Notes under the pieces: generated by a model
Database searches by the model: none
Told to the model about the DNA's origin: nothing
Seen by the model: only the letters and a program-made list of their open reading frames with translations
Source: Microvirga puerhi
GTDB taxonomy: Bacteria > Pseudomonadota > Alphaproteobacteria > Rhizobiales > Beijerinckiaceae
Direction of reading: 5' to 3'
Assembly: GCF_020089865.1 (NCBI RefSeq)
Contig: NZ_JAIRBM010000005.1
Location: forward strand, 250,126-314,125
Length of the DNA stretch: 64,000 nt
Program-made: the position numbers and the translations under genes
Shown here: positions 52,501 through 61,396 of the stretch, in pieces
Position numbering within the stretch: the stretch's first letter is position 1
How the letters are laid out: each line of letters opens with the position of its first letter

Positions 52501-54096
52501 CTAAAGCCCCGCGCCACTCTTCAACAGCTTGTAGACCATCGAATCCGTCAGGGCCTGGAACGAGGCGTCGATGATGTTGGCGGAGACGCCGATGGTGGTC
52601 CAGCTGTCGCCGGAGGCATCGGAGAACTCGATCAGCACGCGGGTCACGGCATCGGAGCCGCCCTGGTAGATGCGCACCTTGTAGTCGATGAGCTCCAGAT
52701 CCTGGATCAGGTCCTGATACTTGCCGAGATCCTTGCGCAAAGCCACGTCGAGGGCGTTGACGGGACCGTTGCCCTCGGCGGCGGAGATCAGCACGTCCTC
52801 GCCGACCCGCACCTTCACGATGGCCTCCGAAGCGGTGACCATCTCGCCGAGCGCGTTGAAGCGGCGCTCTACGTTGACCGAGAAGCGCTCCACCTGGAAG
52901 AAGGCCGGCACCTCGCCGAGCATGCGCTTGACCAGCACATAGAACGACGCATCCGCGCCCTCGAAGGCGAACCCTTCCGCCTCTTTGCGCTTCACCTCGT
53001 CGAGGATGCGCGACACGCGCTTGTCGCCCTTCTCGAAGGTGAAGCCGAGGCGCTTCAGTTCCGCCAGGATATTGGACTGGCCGCCCTGATCGGACACGAG
53101 CACTTTTCGCACATTGCCGACACTTTCCGGCTCCACATGCTCGTAGGTATGCGGATCCTTGAGCACCGCGGAGGCATGGATGCCGGCCTTCGTGGCGAAG
53201 GCGCTGGCGCCGACGAAAGGTGCGTGGCGGTTGGGCTGACGGTTGAGGATCTCGTCCACCTGACGGGAGAGATGCGTAAGCTGACCTAAGGACTCGTCGG
53301 AAACTCCGAGATCGAAGCGGGAGGCATAGCCATCCTTCAGCTTCAGCGCGCCGATGAGCGTGACGAGATTGGCATTGCCGCAGCGCTCGCCGAGACCGTT
53401 GAGAGTGCCTTGAATGTGGCGTGCGCCGGCCTCGACGGCTGCGAGGGAATTGGCGACCGCGCAACCGCAATCGTCATGGGCATGGATGCCGAGATTGCCG
53501 CCCGGCACGACCTTCACAACCTCCCGCACGATGGCGGAAATCTCATGGGGCAGGGTGCCGCCGTTGGTGTCGCAGAGCACCACCCAGCGCGCACCGGATT
53601 CATAGGCCGTCTTCGCGCAGGCGAGCGCATAGGTCGGATTGGCCTTGTAGCCGTCGAAGAAATGCTCGCAATCGACGATGACCTCGCGTCCCTTTTCGCG
53701 CGCAGCGGAAACGCTGTCGCGGATGCCGGCGAGGTTTTCCTCGAGCGTCGTCTCCAAGGCTACGTGGACGTGGTAATCCCAGGACTTGGTGACGAAACAG
53801 ATCGCATCCGCCTGCGCCTCGAGGAGCGACGCGACGCCGGGATCGTTCGAGACCGAGCGGCCAGGGCGCTTCGTCATGCCGAAGGCGGTGAACTTGGCGT
53901 TCTTCGTGCGTTTCTCGGAAAAGAACGTCGTGTCGAGCGGGTTCGCACCTGGATACCCGCCCTCGACGTAATCGACGCCGATGCGATCAAGAAGGCTTGC
54001 GACCGCACGCTTGTCTTCGAGAGAGAAGTCGACGCCCGTCGTCTGCGCACCGTCGCGCAGGGTCGTGTCGAAGAGATAGACGCGTTCGCGGGTCAT
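52501..54096 (-). CDS. cimA: (R)-citramalate synthase
   Basis: CimA condenses pyruvate and acetyl-CoA to citramalate, giving 2-oxobutyrate for isoleucine without threonine. The 531-residue protein has the catalytic N-terminus LFDTTLRDGAQ, the HxH metal site in GNLGIHAHDDCGCAVANS near residue 205, and GLGERCGNANL. The C-terminal LeuA-type regulatory domain spans about residues 390-520. Length and the FFSEKRTKNAKFTAFG segment fit the CimA subgroup rather than LeuA. Its start overlaps the GNAT stop by four bases. Confidence 0.93.
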   Translation of the reverse strand: MTRERVYLFDTTLRDGAQTTGVDFSLEDKRAVASLLDRIGVDYVEGGYPGANPLDTTFFSEKRTKNAKFTAFGMTKRPGRSVSNDPGVASLLEAQADAICFVTKSWDYHVHVALETTLEENLAGIRDSVSAAREKGREVIVDCEHFFDGYKANPTYALACAKTAYESGARWVVLCDTNGGTLPHEISAIVREVVKVVPGGNLGIHAHDDCGCAVANSLAAVEAGARHIQGTLNGLGERCGNANLVTLIGALKLKDGYASRFDLGVSDESLGQLTHLSRQVDEILNRQPNRHAPFVGASAFATKAGIHASAVLKDPHTYEHVEPESVGNVRKVLVSDQGGQSNILAELKRLGFTFEKGDKRVSRILDEVKRKEAEGFAFEGADASFYVLVKRMLGEVPAFFQVERFSVNVERRFNALGEMVTASEAIVKVRVGEDVLISAAEGNGPVNALDVALRKDLGKYQDLIQDLELIDYKVRIYQGGSDAVTRVLIEFSDASGDSWTTIGVSANIIDASFQALTDSMVYKLLKSGAGL

Positions 54097-54602
54097 GACG
54101 AGAAGGTCCTGTCCTCAGGTTTTGCGAGGCGCTTTTCCATGGTGGTGTTGCCGAGCCATTCGTCGCCCATCGTCACCGTGTTCCGGCGCTGGGCCTGAAA
54201 GCCCTGCTTCTCGAAGAAGGGCCGCGCGTTGTCGCTCGCATCCGCAACGAGGCGTGTAGCGCCACGTGCGGTGGCGAGCTTCTCTACGGCATCGTAGAGC
54301 ATGGTGCCGACGCCCTGTCCGGCCACCGCGGGGTGGACGTAGAACAGGGCGATCTGCTCGTTGCCTTCGAGCGTGATGAAACCGACGGGAGAGCCCTCCA
54401 CGAGAGCCACCAGCGTGAGGCTCTTGGCGAGAAGCTTGGCAAACTCCTCTTCCTCGGCGACGGAGGCCCAGGCTTCCCGCTGGCTCTCGCTGTAGTCTTC
54501 GCCCGTCAATTCCTCGACGCTCGCCTGAAGGATCTCCGCGAGGATCGGGACGTCGGCCGGCAGGAAGGGCCGCAGGCCGGGCTTCGGCATGGATTGTCCC
54601 AT
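54093..54602 (-). CDS. GNAT-family N-acetyltransferase between cysS and cimA
   Basis: This 169-residue acetyltransferase has the acetyl-CoA loop VHPAVAGQGVGTMLYDAVEKL near residue 97 and the ARPFFEKQGF segment near the C-terminus. The substrate is unknown. It overlaps cysS by one base (TGATG) and cimA by four (ATGA), so the three genes form a tight operon. ATG 54590 is an in-frame alternative start. Confidence 0.88.
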   Translation of the reverse strand: MGQSMPKPGLRPFLPADVPILAEILQASVEELTGEDYSESQREAWASVAEEEEFAKLLAKSLTLVALVEGSPVGFITLEGNEQIALFYVHPAVAGQGVGTMLYDAVEKLATARGATRLVADASDNARPFFEKQGFQAQRRNTVTMGDEWLGNTTMEKRLAKPEDRTFSS

Positions 54603-56071
54603 CAGCGTGCAACCTCCCAGGTGGTGGTGCCGTCCTTGTTGTCCTTCACCACGACGTTCATCGCCGCGAGTGCGTCGCGGATGCGGTCGGACTCGGCCCA
54701 GTTCTTTGCCGCGCGCGCTTCCTTGCGGGCTGCAATGAGCGCCTCGACCGCGCCTGCGTCGATGGCAAGCGACGCCTGACGGCGCGCTTTCCAGGCCTCA
54801 AGGCTGTCCGTCAGGAAGCCGAGGGCCCGAAGGTTCGCCACGAGTTCTTCATGGGCCCCCTGGCCGTCGAGCGCATGCAGTTCCGCGATCATGCGCGGCG
54901 TGTTGAGGTCATCCGCCAAAGCGTCGACGACAGGTGCGGAGAAGGCTGCCTTCTGTCCGTCGGCCGCCAGACCGTACCAGCGATCCAGCGCCTTCTCGCT
55001 CTCCTCCAAACCGCGCGCCGTCCAGTCGATCGGCTGGCGGTAATGGGTGCGCAGCATGTTGAAGCGCAGCACTTCTCCCGGCCAATCCTTGAGCAGATCA
55101 TGGATCGTGAAGAAGTTGCCGAGCGACTTCGACATCTTCTCGCTCTCCACCTGCAGGAAGCCGTTGTGCATCCAGACATTCGCCATGCGCTGCATATCGA
55201 AGGCGCAGCAACTCTGTGCGATTTCGTTCTCGTGGTGCGGGAACACGAGATCGATGCCGCCGCCGTGAATGTCGAAGGTCTCGCGCTCGGTCGGATCGCT
55301 GCATGACAGGCGCGTTTCGAACGCCTTGACGAGATGACGCCAGGCCATGGCGGAGCATTCGATATGCCAGCCCGGACGACCGGGCGTCGCGATGCCGGCG
55401 GGCGAGGGCCAGGACGGATCCTGCGGGCCGGAGGGCTTCCACAGGACGAAGTCCATCGGGTCGCGCTTATAGGGCGCGACGTCGACGCGGGCGCCCGAGA
55501 GAAGCTCGTCCAGCGAGCGCTTGGAGAGCGCGCCGTATTTCGGAACGTTCGGGAGCCGCTGCATGGCGACGACGCTGAAGAGCACATGCTCCTCGGCCAC
55601 GTAGGCGGCCCCGCGAGCGATCAGCCTTTCGATGATCATCCGCATCTCTTCGATGTGCTCGGTGGCCCGAGGCTCGACGAAGCGTGGTGGCTGGCCGGGT
55701 TCGTTCACGTCGGTCGGCATCAGGACGCCCAGAGCCCCGATATCCGCATGGAACTGCGCCTCGGTCTTCTGCGTCACGACGCGGATCGCCTCGTTATGGG
55801 GCAGGTCCGGGTAATCTCGCGCGGCGCGCGCGTTGATCTTGTCGTCCACATCCGTGATGTTGCGCACATACGTTACGGCATCTGTGTCGTAGACATGTCT
55901 CAACAGGCGGAAGAGGAGATCGAAGACGATAATCGGGCGGGCGTTGCCGATATGGGCGTAATCATAGACGGTCGGCCCGCAGACATAGAGGCGTACGTTC
56001 TTCTCGTCGATCGGGACGAACGCGTCCTTCGACCGGGTCAACGTGTTGTAGAGCCGAAGATTCGACGCCAT
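54602..56071 (-). CDS. cysS: Cysteinyl-tRNA synthetase
   Basis: CysS charges tRNA(Cys). The 489-residue class I enzyme has zinc-site Cys in [19 protein letters not shown] near residue 28, which includes [17 protein letters not shown] and [11 protein letters not shown] near residue 275 follow, and the KMSKS loop [12 protein letters not shown] is near residue 308. It is the promoter-proximal gene of cysS-GNAT-cimA. The 288-base gap upstream shows no gene, but it holds a CCTGCCA/TGGCAGG inverted repeat near 56239-56275. Confidence 0.96.
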   Translation of the reverse strand: MASNLRLYNTLTRSKDAFVPIDEKNVRLYVCGPTVYDYAHIGNARPIIVFDLLFRLLRHVYDTDAVTYVRNITDVDDKINARAARDYPDLPHNEAIRVVTQKTEAQFHADIGALGVLMPTDVNEPGQPPRFVEPRATEHIEEMRMIIERLIARGAAYVAEEHVLFSVVAMQRLPNVPKYGALSKRSLDELLSGARVDVAPYKRDPMDFVLWKPSGPQDPSWPSPAGIATPGRPGWHIECSAMAWRHLVKAFETRLSCSDPTERETFDIHGGGIDLVFPHHENEIAQSCCAFDMQRMANVWMHNGFLQVESEKMSKSLGNFFTIHDLLKDWPGEVLRFNMLRTHYRQPIDWTARGLEESEKALDRWYGLAADGQKAAFSAPVVDALADDLNTPRMIAELHALDGQGAHEELVANLRALGFLTDSLEAWKARRQASLAIDAGAVEALIAARKEARAAKNWAESDRIRDALAAMNVVVKDNKDGTTTWEVAR

Positions 56072-56359
56072 GGAACCACCCTTTCAGGCCACAGGCCGGA
56101 GGATGGTTTCGATCTTGGAATGAGAACGAGACGGCTCCAGCCAGCGTGTGAGCTAGCTGCAAATAATCCCGGAAATGAGGATCGCTGCCGTTTTCATGTC
56201 ACGATCAATGCCTTTTTCGCCTCACCTCGTCAAGGTTCCCTGCCATTAAGCAGAAATTATTTGCAATCTGGCAGGAAACCGGCATGAGGGGGCCGCGTTA
56301 GCGGATTATTCACGTCCCTTCGTGATACTGGATCACGAGTTTCAAATAGTGAGGTCTAC

Positions 56360-56689
56360 ATGCGCCGCGCATATACCATGCTCGGGTTGGGTACGCTTTT
56401 GTTCGTGGGGGCGACCACGTCCCTGACGCTTCTTCCCAACGGCACCCAGGCCTCCGCCACCGAAGCCACCTTCATCGTGCCGGCTGCGGACGGCTACGGC
56501 ATCGCCGAATGCCTCGTCTCCGGCCACGCCTGCGGACAGGCGGTGGCCAATACCTGGTGCGAGGCTCAAGGCTATGCCCGGGCGGTCTCCTTCCACCAGA
56601 CGAGCCCCGAAGACGTCACCGGCGCCGTGCAGAAGGTCGCTGTCGAATCGCAGGAACTGCTCCCGGTCGCGATCACCTGCGCGAACTGA
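56360..56689 (+). CDS. Small secreted protein of unknown function
   Basis: This 109-residue protein has an N-terminal signal or anchor segment (residues 5-32). The mature part contains four Cys (ECLVSGHACGQAVANTWC and the C-terminal ITCAN), likely disulfide-bonded in the periplasm. I do not recognise the family. It is divergent from cysS and convergent with creA. CGTGAT-ACTGG-ATCACG at 56321-56337 is a possible regulatory palindrome just upstream. Confidence 0.7.
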   Translation: MRRAYTMLGLGTLLFVGATTSLTLLPNGTQASATEATFIVPAADGYGIAECLVSGHACGQAVANTWCEAQGYARAVSFHQTSPEDVTGAVQKVAVESQELLPVAITCAN

Positions 56690-56704
56690 GCCGCAGGCGC
56701 GCCT

Positions 56705-57211
56705 TTATCCGTTCAGCCAATCCCCACATTTCGGCGGCATCTCGCTGCCCCAGGGCATCAGCGGCACGCTCGAGGTCGAGTTCTTGGGCGAGCCTTCGAT
56801 GGGACGGTCCGAATAGACCATGTAGACCAGGGTGTTGCGCTTGGCGTCGCAGCCCCTGACGATATGCATGCGCTTGAAGATCAGCGAGCGGCGCTCGCTG
56901 AACACCACGTCGCCTTGCGAGAATCGCTTCTTGAACTTCACCGGGCCGATCTGACGGCAGGACAGGGAGATGTCGGAGACTTCCTCCGCCACGCCGAAGG
57001 TGCCGGAAATGCCGCCGCGCTCGGGCGTCGTGTAGTGGCAGGCGACGCCCTCGATATCCGGATCGTCGATGCCGTAGACGGCGAGCTTGTCGTTGGGGGT
57101 CAACGCTCGCCAGACGGTCGACTTCTTGAAGATGACATCGGGTTCCTGGGCCGCAGCCCCGGAGACGGCTCCCAGGGCAAGGGCGGCAGCCAGGGCGAGG
57201 CGGGCAAGCAT
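56705..57211 (-). CDS. creA: CreA-family periplasmic protein
   Basis: This 168-residue protein has a signal peptide (residues 1-21) and the CreA domain. Typical segments are DKLAVYGIDDPDIEGVACHYT near residue 40, DISLSCRQIGPV and the C-terminal RNTLVYMVYSDR. The family has no proven function. ATG 57211 follows AAGGAGAG; the frame upstream to 57235 is less likely. It converges with the small secreted protein gene, with 15 bases between the stops. Confidence 0.9.
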   Translation of the reverse strand: MLARLALAAALALGAVSGAAAQEPDVIFKKSTVWRALTPNDKLAVYGIDDPDIEGVACHYTTPERGGISGTFGVAEEVSDISLSCRQIGPVKFKKRFSQGDVVFSERRSLIFKRMHIVRGCDAKRNTLVYMVYSDRPIEGSPKNSTSSVPLMPWGSEMPPKCGDWLNG

Positions 57212-57285
57212 GACGGTTCTCTCCTTGAGTATCATCCGGCAACGTCAAGCTTCTATGTGGGAAGCGCAGGTCCGTTTCGCGAGGG

Positions 57286-57666
57286 TCACGCGACGCCGTG
57301 GCTGCAGACGCAGATCTTGTTGCCGTCGAGGTCCCGGAAATAAGCCCCGTAATAATTCGCATGGTATTGAGGGCGCAGGCCCGGCTCACCCTCGTCCGTT
57401 CCGCCCTTGGCGAGAGCCGCGGCATGGCAGGCGTCCACCTGCGAACGGCTTGTAGCAAGGAAGGCGATCATCGTGCCGTTGCCGGGAGCGGGCGCTTTGC
57501 CGTCATAAGGCTGGACGATCAGGAAGAGAGGGTGCCCACCAGCGCCGTAGCCCACCATATCGCTGGCTGAATAATGCACCGTGAGTTCGAGGGGTGCCAG
57601 CACGGCATCGTAGAAGCCCCTGGCCCGCGCAAGGTCATTTGCCCCAACGGTCGTATGAGAGTACAT
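57286..57666 (-). CDS. VOC-family (glyoxalase-like) protein
   Basis: This 126-residue protein covers one vicinal-oxygen-chelate domain. YSHTTVGANDLARARGFYDAVL at the start and YYGAYFRDLDGNKICVCSHG at the end are the two paired beta-alpha-beta-beta-beta motifs. His4 and a C-terminal Lys or Glu-like position may bind metal. The substrate is unknown; similar proteins are general detoxification or resistance proteins. It is monocistronic. Confidence 0.87.
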   Translation of the reverse strand: MYSHTTVGANDLARARGFYDAVLAPLELTVHYSASDMVGYGAGGHPLFLIVQPYDGKAPAPGNGTMIAFLATSRSQVDACHAAALAKGGTDEGEPGLRPQYHANYYGAYFRDLDGNKICVCSHGVA

Positions 57667-57835
57667 GCTGTTGCCTAGTTCTTGATGTGGTAGGGATTCT
57701 GCCAGCCCGGGAATAATCTCCGTTTTCCGGCAGCTGGCAAGGCGACGATCACATTGAGGCCCTTTTCACGACGTTTCTTGCCCGCCCCGGGCAGGGGATG
57801 CCTTGAATGAAATCGATTTCGTGACACGCTCAATA

Positions 57836-58957
57836 ATGGCCAAGATATCTTTTTTTCAACCTCTCGTTGCCGTTGCGGCCTTTCTGGCCATCGGCGGAAC
57901 CGCGCTCGCCCAATCGGCCGAGTGCCAGCGTTTCCGCGCCGAATTGGCAGCTCTGGAGCGGAGCGGAGGGCGGTCCAACTCGGGCGAAGCAGAGAACATG
58001 CGAGTCGAGATCGGCCGGCTGGTCAATTATTACCGTTCGATCGGCTGCGAGCGTGGCCCGCTCGGCTTCCTGGCCGGACCGCCGCCAGCGGAGTGCGGCA
58101 CCATCGCCCAGCGGATCCGGCAGATGGAAGCGAATTTCTCCCGGCTTTCGGCCCAGAGCTACGATTCGGGCGATTTCGAATTCCGCCGTCGCCAGCTCAT
58201 GGCGGCCGTGCAGCAGAGCTGCGCCGTGGATCAGCCCCGCGGCTTCTTCGAATCCCTGTTCGGTCCGCCGCGCGGACAGCAGCCTCTGCCGCAGGTCGCT
58301 CCAGAGGGGCAGCCGATCATTACCGAGGAGCAGCAGCCCTATGGCGGGCGCAGGCTCATCTGCGTGCGGACCGGCGACGGTTCCTTCTTCCCTCTGAGCG
58401 TGTCTCCCGGTGGACGTACCGGCGCCGACGAGATGTGCCAGGCGCTCTGCCCTGAAACGGAGACTCTCGCCTTCGCCTATCCGGGCGGGGACGATGGGCT
58501 CAAGCAGGCGGTCTCGGTGTCCGGCAGCCGTCCTTACGTCTCGCTCCCAAACGCCTTCAAGTTCCGCAAATCCTTCGATACATCGGTGGCCTGCAAGAAG
58601 GACGACGAGCGTTGGGCGGTGGTGCTCCGCCGGGCGGAGAGCATGCTCGAGCAGCGCAAAGGCGACGTGATCGTCACGGCCGAGAAGGCCGAGGAAATGT
58701 CCCGTCCGAAGGCGGTTCAGGCCCGCAAGGCAGTCGAGAAGAAGACCGACGAGGAAGCCAAGGCTGCCGCCGAGACGGCTGCCGCCGCCCCGACGGCGAG
58801 TAAGGAATCCGCCGGCATCGGGCCGAAATCCATCGAGACAAAGCGGGTCGTCGGCCAGACTGAGGGTGGCAAGCGCGACGCTGTCCTCGACGACGGCAAG
58901 AAACATGCCGTTCGGGTGATCGCACCGGAGCTGATCCCGGTTCCGAACGCGAACTGA
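57836..58957 (+). CDS. DUF2865 secreted protein
   Basis: This 373-residue protein has a signal peptide (residues 1-22, ending ALAQ). Two Cys-centred coiled segments follow (AECQRFRAELAALERSG and AECGTIAQRIRQMEANFS). The DUF2865 core RLICVRTGDGSFFPLSVSP is near residue 175 and MCQALCPETETLAFAYPGG near residue 200. The C-terminal third is Lys/Ala/Glu-rich and disordered. The family is common in Hyphomicrobiales and uncharacterised. ATG 57836 gives the signal peptide directly. Confidence 0.87.
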   Translation: MAKISFFQPLVAVAAFLAIGGTALAQSAECQRFRAELAALERSGGRSNSGEAENMRVEIGRLVNYYRSIGCERGPLGFLAGPPPAECGTIAQRIRQMEANFSRLSAQSYDSGDFEFRRRQLMAAVQQSCAVDQPRGFFESLFGPPRGQQPLPQVAPEGQPIITEEQQPYGGRRLICVRTGDGSFFPLSVSPGGRTGADEMCQALCPETETLAFAYPGGDDGLKQAVSVSGSRPYVSLPNAFKFRKSFDTSVACKKDDERWAVVLRRAESMLEQRKGDVIVTAEKAEEMSRPKAVQARKAVEKKTDEEAKAAAETAAAAPTASKESAGIGPKSIETKRVVGQTEGGKRDAVLDDGKKHAVRVIAPELIPVPNAN

Positions 58958-59008
58958 TCATGCGGTTAGGACGCCGTTGCGCATTCCCTCTATCTTGAGA
59001 CATACCCT

Positions 59009-59176
59009 GTCATTCCGGATTGCCGTCAGGCAAATCCGACCCGAAGGGCCACGCGAAGCCGGGGAAATCCATAAGCGCCAAGGGTAGGGAGCAGGACGCA
59101 GCGGAGGCCGCTGCGTCAATCTATGAACCTTAAGCTTTTATAGGTGCCGGGCTCCGCTTCGCGGCTTCGGAATGGC
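59009..59176. repeat. Degenerate copy of the GTCATTCC palindromic family
   Basis: GTCATTCCGGATT begins the element, and GTGCCGGGCTCCGCTTCGCG then CGGAATGGC end it, matching the ends of copies 1 and 2. The interior differs, with an added CCGAAGGGCCACGCGAAGCC-like arm and GCAGCGGAGGCCGCTGC hairpin. It fills the gap between the DUF2865 and LOG genes. Confidence 0.55.
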
Positions 59177-59204
59177 AGACGCGTCGTTCTTCGCGGATTT
59201 CGTC

Positions 59205-59804
59205 CTAGAACCGCTGCTCGATCATCTCTTCGTTGGCAACGACGCCGATGCGGCGTGCAGAGGCTTCGAGCATGGGGATGACATCCTCGACCTGTTCGGC
59301 CACGAGATAGCTGAGTTCCAGCCCGGGACGGATGAAGCCCTCGTTGCGCATATGGGCGAGAAGACTGAGGAGCGGCTTCCAGAAACCCTTCGTATTGAGC
59401 ATCAGGATCGGCTTGGTGTGGCGGCCAAGCTGCGCCCACGTCATTTGCTCGACCAACTCCTCCAGCGTCCCGATTCCACCCGGCAGGGCCACGAAGGCGT
59501 CGGCCTTTTCGAACATCAGGCGCTTGCGGGTGTGCATGTCGGGGACGGTAATGGTCTCCTGCACTGCATCGAGAAGCTTCTCGCGGGCCTTGAGAAAGTC
59601 CGGAATGATGCCGGTCACATGACCGCCATGGTCGATCACCGTCTTCGCGATGGTCCCCATGAGGCCCACATTGCCTCCGCCGTAGACAAGCTTGATATCC
59701 TGCTCGGCCATTGCGCGGCCTAATGCCGCCGCATTCTCGGCAAAAACGGAATCGTCTCCGAAACCGGATCCGCAGTACACGCAAATGGATTTAATCAGAG
59801 GCAT
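59205..59804 (-). CDS. LOG-family protein (TIGR00730; nucleotide phosphoribohydrolase)
   Basis: This 199-residue Rossmann-fold protein has the family motifs LVYGGGNVGLMGTIA near residue 45 and ALPGGIGTLEELVEQMTWAQLG near residue 108 (PGGxGTxxE). Such enzymes release the base from cytokinin or AMP-type riboside monophosphates. ATG 59804 is chosen because it gives SICVYCGSGFGDD as the N-terminus; the frame extends to 59852. Confidence 0.92.
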   Translation of the reverse strand: MPLIKSICVYCGSGFGDDSVFAENAAALGRAMAEQDIKLVYGGGNVGLMGTIAKTVIDHGGHVTGIIPDFLKAREKLLDAVQETITVPDMHTRKRLMFEKADAFVALPGGIGTLEELVEQMTWAQLGRHTKPILMLNTKGFWKPLLSLLAHMRNEGFIRPGLELSYLVAEQVEDVIPMLEASARRIGVVANEEMIEQRF

Positions 59805-59932
59805 TGGAATGTCGGAAAAATGAGGGTTAGTCCCCGTTGAGTCGTAAGGCATTATGATATTCCTTATGGCCGTAGCCTTTTGAAAGATAAACAGGTTTAA
59901 TGCACGAAAGTGCCAAAACGAGAAAAGGCGTC

Positions 59933-61303
59933 ATGGCAGACGAAAGACAGGGCAGGGGGACAATTGCCATTCTTGGCGCGACGGCGGTTGCCGTCGTCCT
60001 GGGGCTCCTTGGCGTGTTGAATTGGGGCGGCGGGGAGAAGCAAGCAGCCACCGAGAAGACGGCCCAGGTACCGGTATCCGGCGCGGCCGGATCTTCGCGT
60101 CAAGCAGAAAGTCAGGCACCGACCTCGACTCCGAAGCCCGCGCCGAGCCCGGTGACGGCATCGAACCAGGCTCCTAAGCCTGCGGATTCGAAGGCTACGC
60201 CGGTGGCGCCATCCTTCGATATCGTCCGTGTCGAGCCGACGGGGGACAGCGTCATCGCGGGCCGTGCCGCACCAGGCGCCACCATCGAATTGCTGCGCGA
60301 CGATCAGGTCCATGCGCGGGGCGTCGCCGATGCCTCCGGCCTCTTCGCCATCACGCCGCCGCCGTTGCCGCCCGGCTCTCATCAGATCGTGCTGCAATCC
60401 ATCGCACCCGACGGGACGCGCCAGCGCTCGCGCGAAAGCGTAACGGTCGCGATCAACGGCGATTCCAGACCGCTCGTGGCCCTGGCCGCGCCGGACAAGC
60501 CGACGGTCCTCCTGTCCAATCCCGAGCCGCCGGCTCCGAAGCCTGCCGAGCCGCCGAAGACGGAGGCAAAGACGACGGAAACGCCGACGCCTGAGCCGCA
60601 GAAGCAGGCCAATGCGGAACCGCCGGTCACGCCACCGGCTGCCGCGCCGACACCGCCAGCCCAGCCCGCATCCCGTGCCGAGATCAAGATCACCAGCGTC
60701 GAAAGCGAGCCCGGGCGGCTTTATGTGTCGGGGCAGGCGTCGCCCGGGGCGACCGTCCGCCTTTACCTCAATGAGACTTTCGTGGCGCCCGGAGGCGCCG
60801 GATCGGACGGCAAGCTCTCCTTCGCCATCGCCAGCGGCGTCAGGCCGGGCGACTATCGGGTGCGGCTCGACGACGTCGATCCGGTCTCCGGCCAAGTGAA
60901 GTCCAGGGCGGAAGTCGCCTACAACGTGCCGGTGGAAACGGCGGCGCCTCAGCTCGTACAAGGTCAGGCCACACCGGATGCGATCGGAGCGCAGGCGAAG
61001 TCCAGCCCGGCACAGGCGTCATCCACCGGGGCTTCATCCTCGTCGCAACCGAATGGCGGGCGCGTGGCGTCGGCCCTTCCCGACGGCACTGCGGTACCAA
61101 GCGCGGTCGTCGTGCCGAATATCGAAACGGCCATCGTCTCCCGGGGCGACAGCCTGTGGCGGATCAGCCAGCGGATTTATGGCCGCGGCATGCGCTACAC
61201 GGTCATCTATGGCGCCAACCAGAAGCAGATCCGCGATCCCGACCTGATCTATCCTGGCCAGGTCTTCGTTCTTCCCTCCGACCAGACGAAGGGGACGAAC
61301 TGA
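59933..61303 (+). CDS. Membrane-anchored LysM protein with two Big-like domains
   Basis: This 456-residue protein has an N-terminal transmembrane anchor (residues 9-31) and Pro/Ala/Thr-rich linkers. Two similar beta-sandwich-like domains lie near residues 95-180 (SVIAGRAAPGATIELLRD) and 255-335 (LYVSGQASPGATVRLYLN). The C-terminal LysM domain near residues 400-450 (VSRGDSLWRISQRIYG, YPGQVFVLP) binds peptidoglycan. It likely links the inner membrane to the wall. ATG 59933 is used with AAAAGG upstream; ATG 59900 is in frame. Confidence 0.88.
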   Translation: MADERQGRGTIAILGATAVAVVLGLLGVLNWGGGEKQAATEKTAQVPVSGAAGSSRQAESQAPTSTPKPAPSPVTASNQAPKPADSKATPVAPSFDIVRVEPTGDSVIAGRAAPGATIELLRDDQVHARGVADASGLFAITPPPLPPGSHQIVLQSIAPDGTRQRSRESVTVAINGDSRPLVALAAPDKPTVLLSNPEPPAPKPAEPPKTEAKTTETPTPEPQKQANAEPPVTPPAAAPTPPAQPASRAEIKITSVESEPGRLYVSGQASPGATVRLYLNETFVAPGGAGSDGKLSFAIASGVRPGDYRVRLDDVDPVSGQVKSRAEVAYNVPVETAAPQLVQGQATPDAIGAQAKSSPAQASSTGASSSSQPNGGRVASALPDGTAVPSAVVVPNIETAIVSRGDSLWRISQRIYGRGMRYTVIYGANQKQIRDPDLIYPGQVFVLPSDQTKGTN

Positions 61304-61396
61304 TCGCGGGAGTGGAGGGCCTGCAAGCGCCGGGGTGAATTCCTTTCTCCGATCGCTTATATGCAGGTCCGGCAAACGCATCGGATTCTCGTCGAA

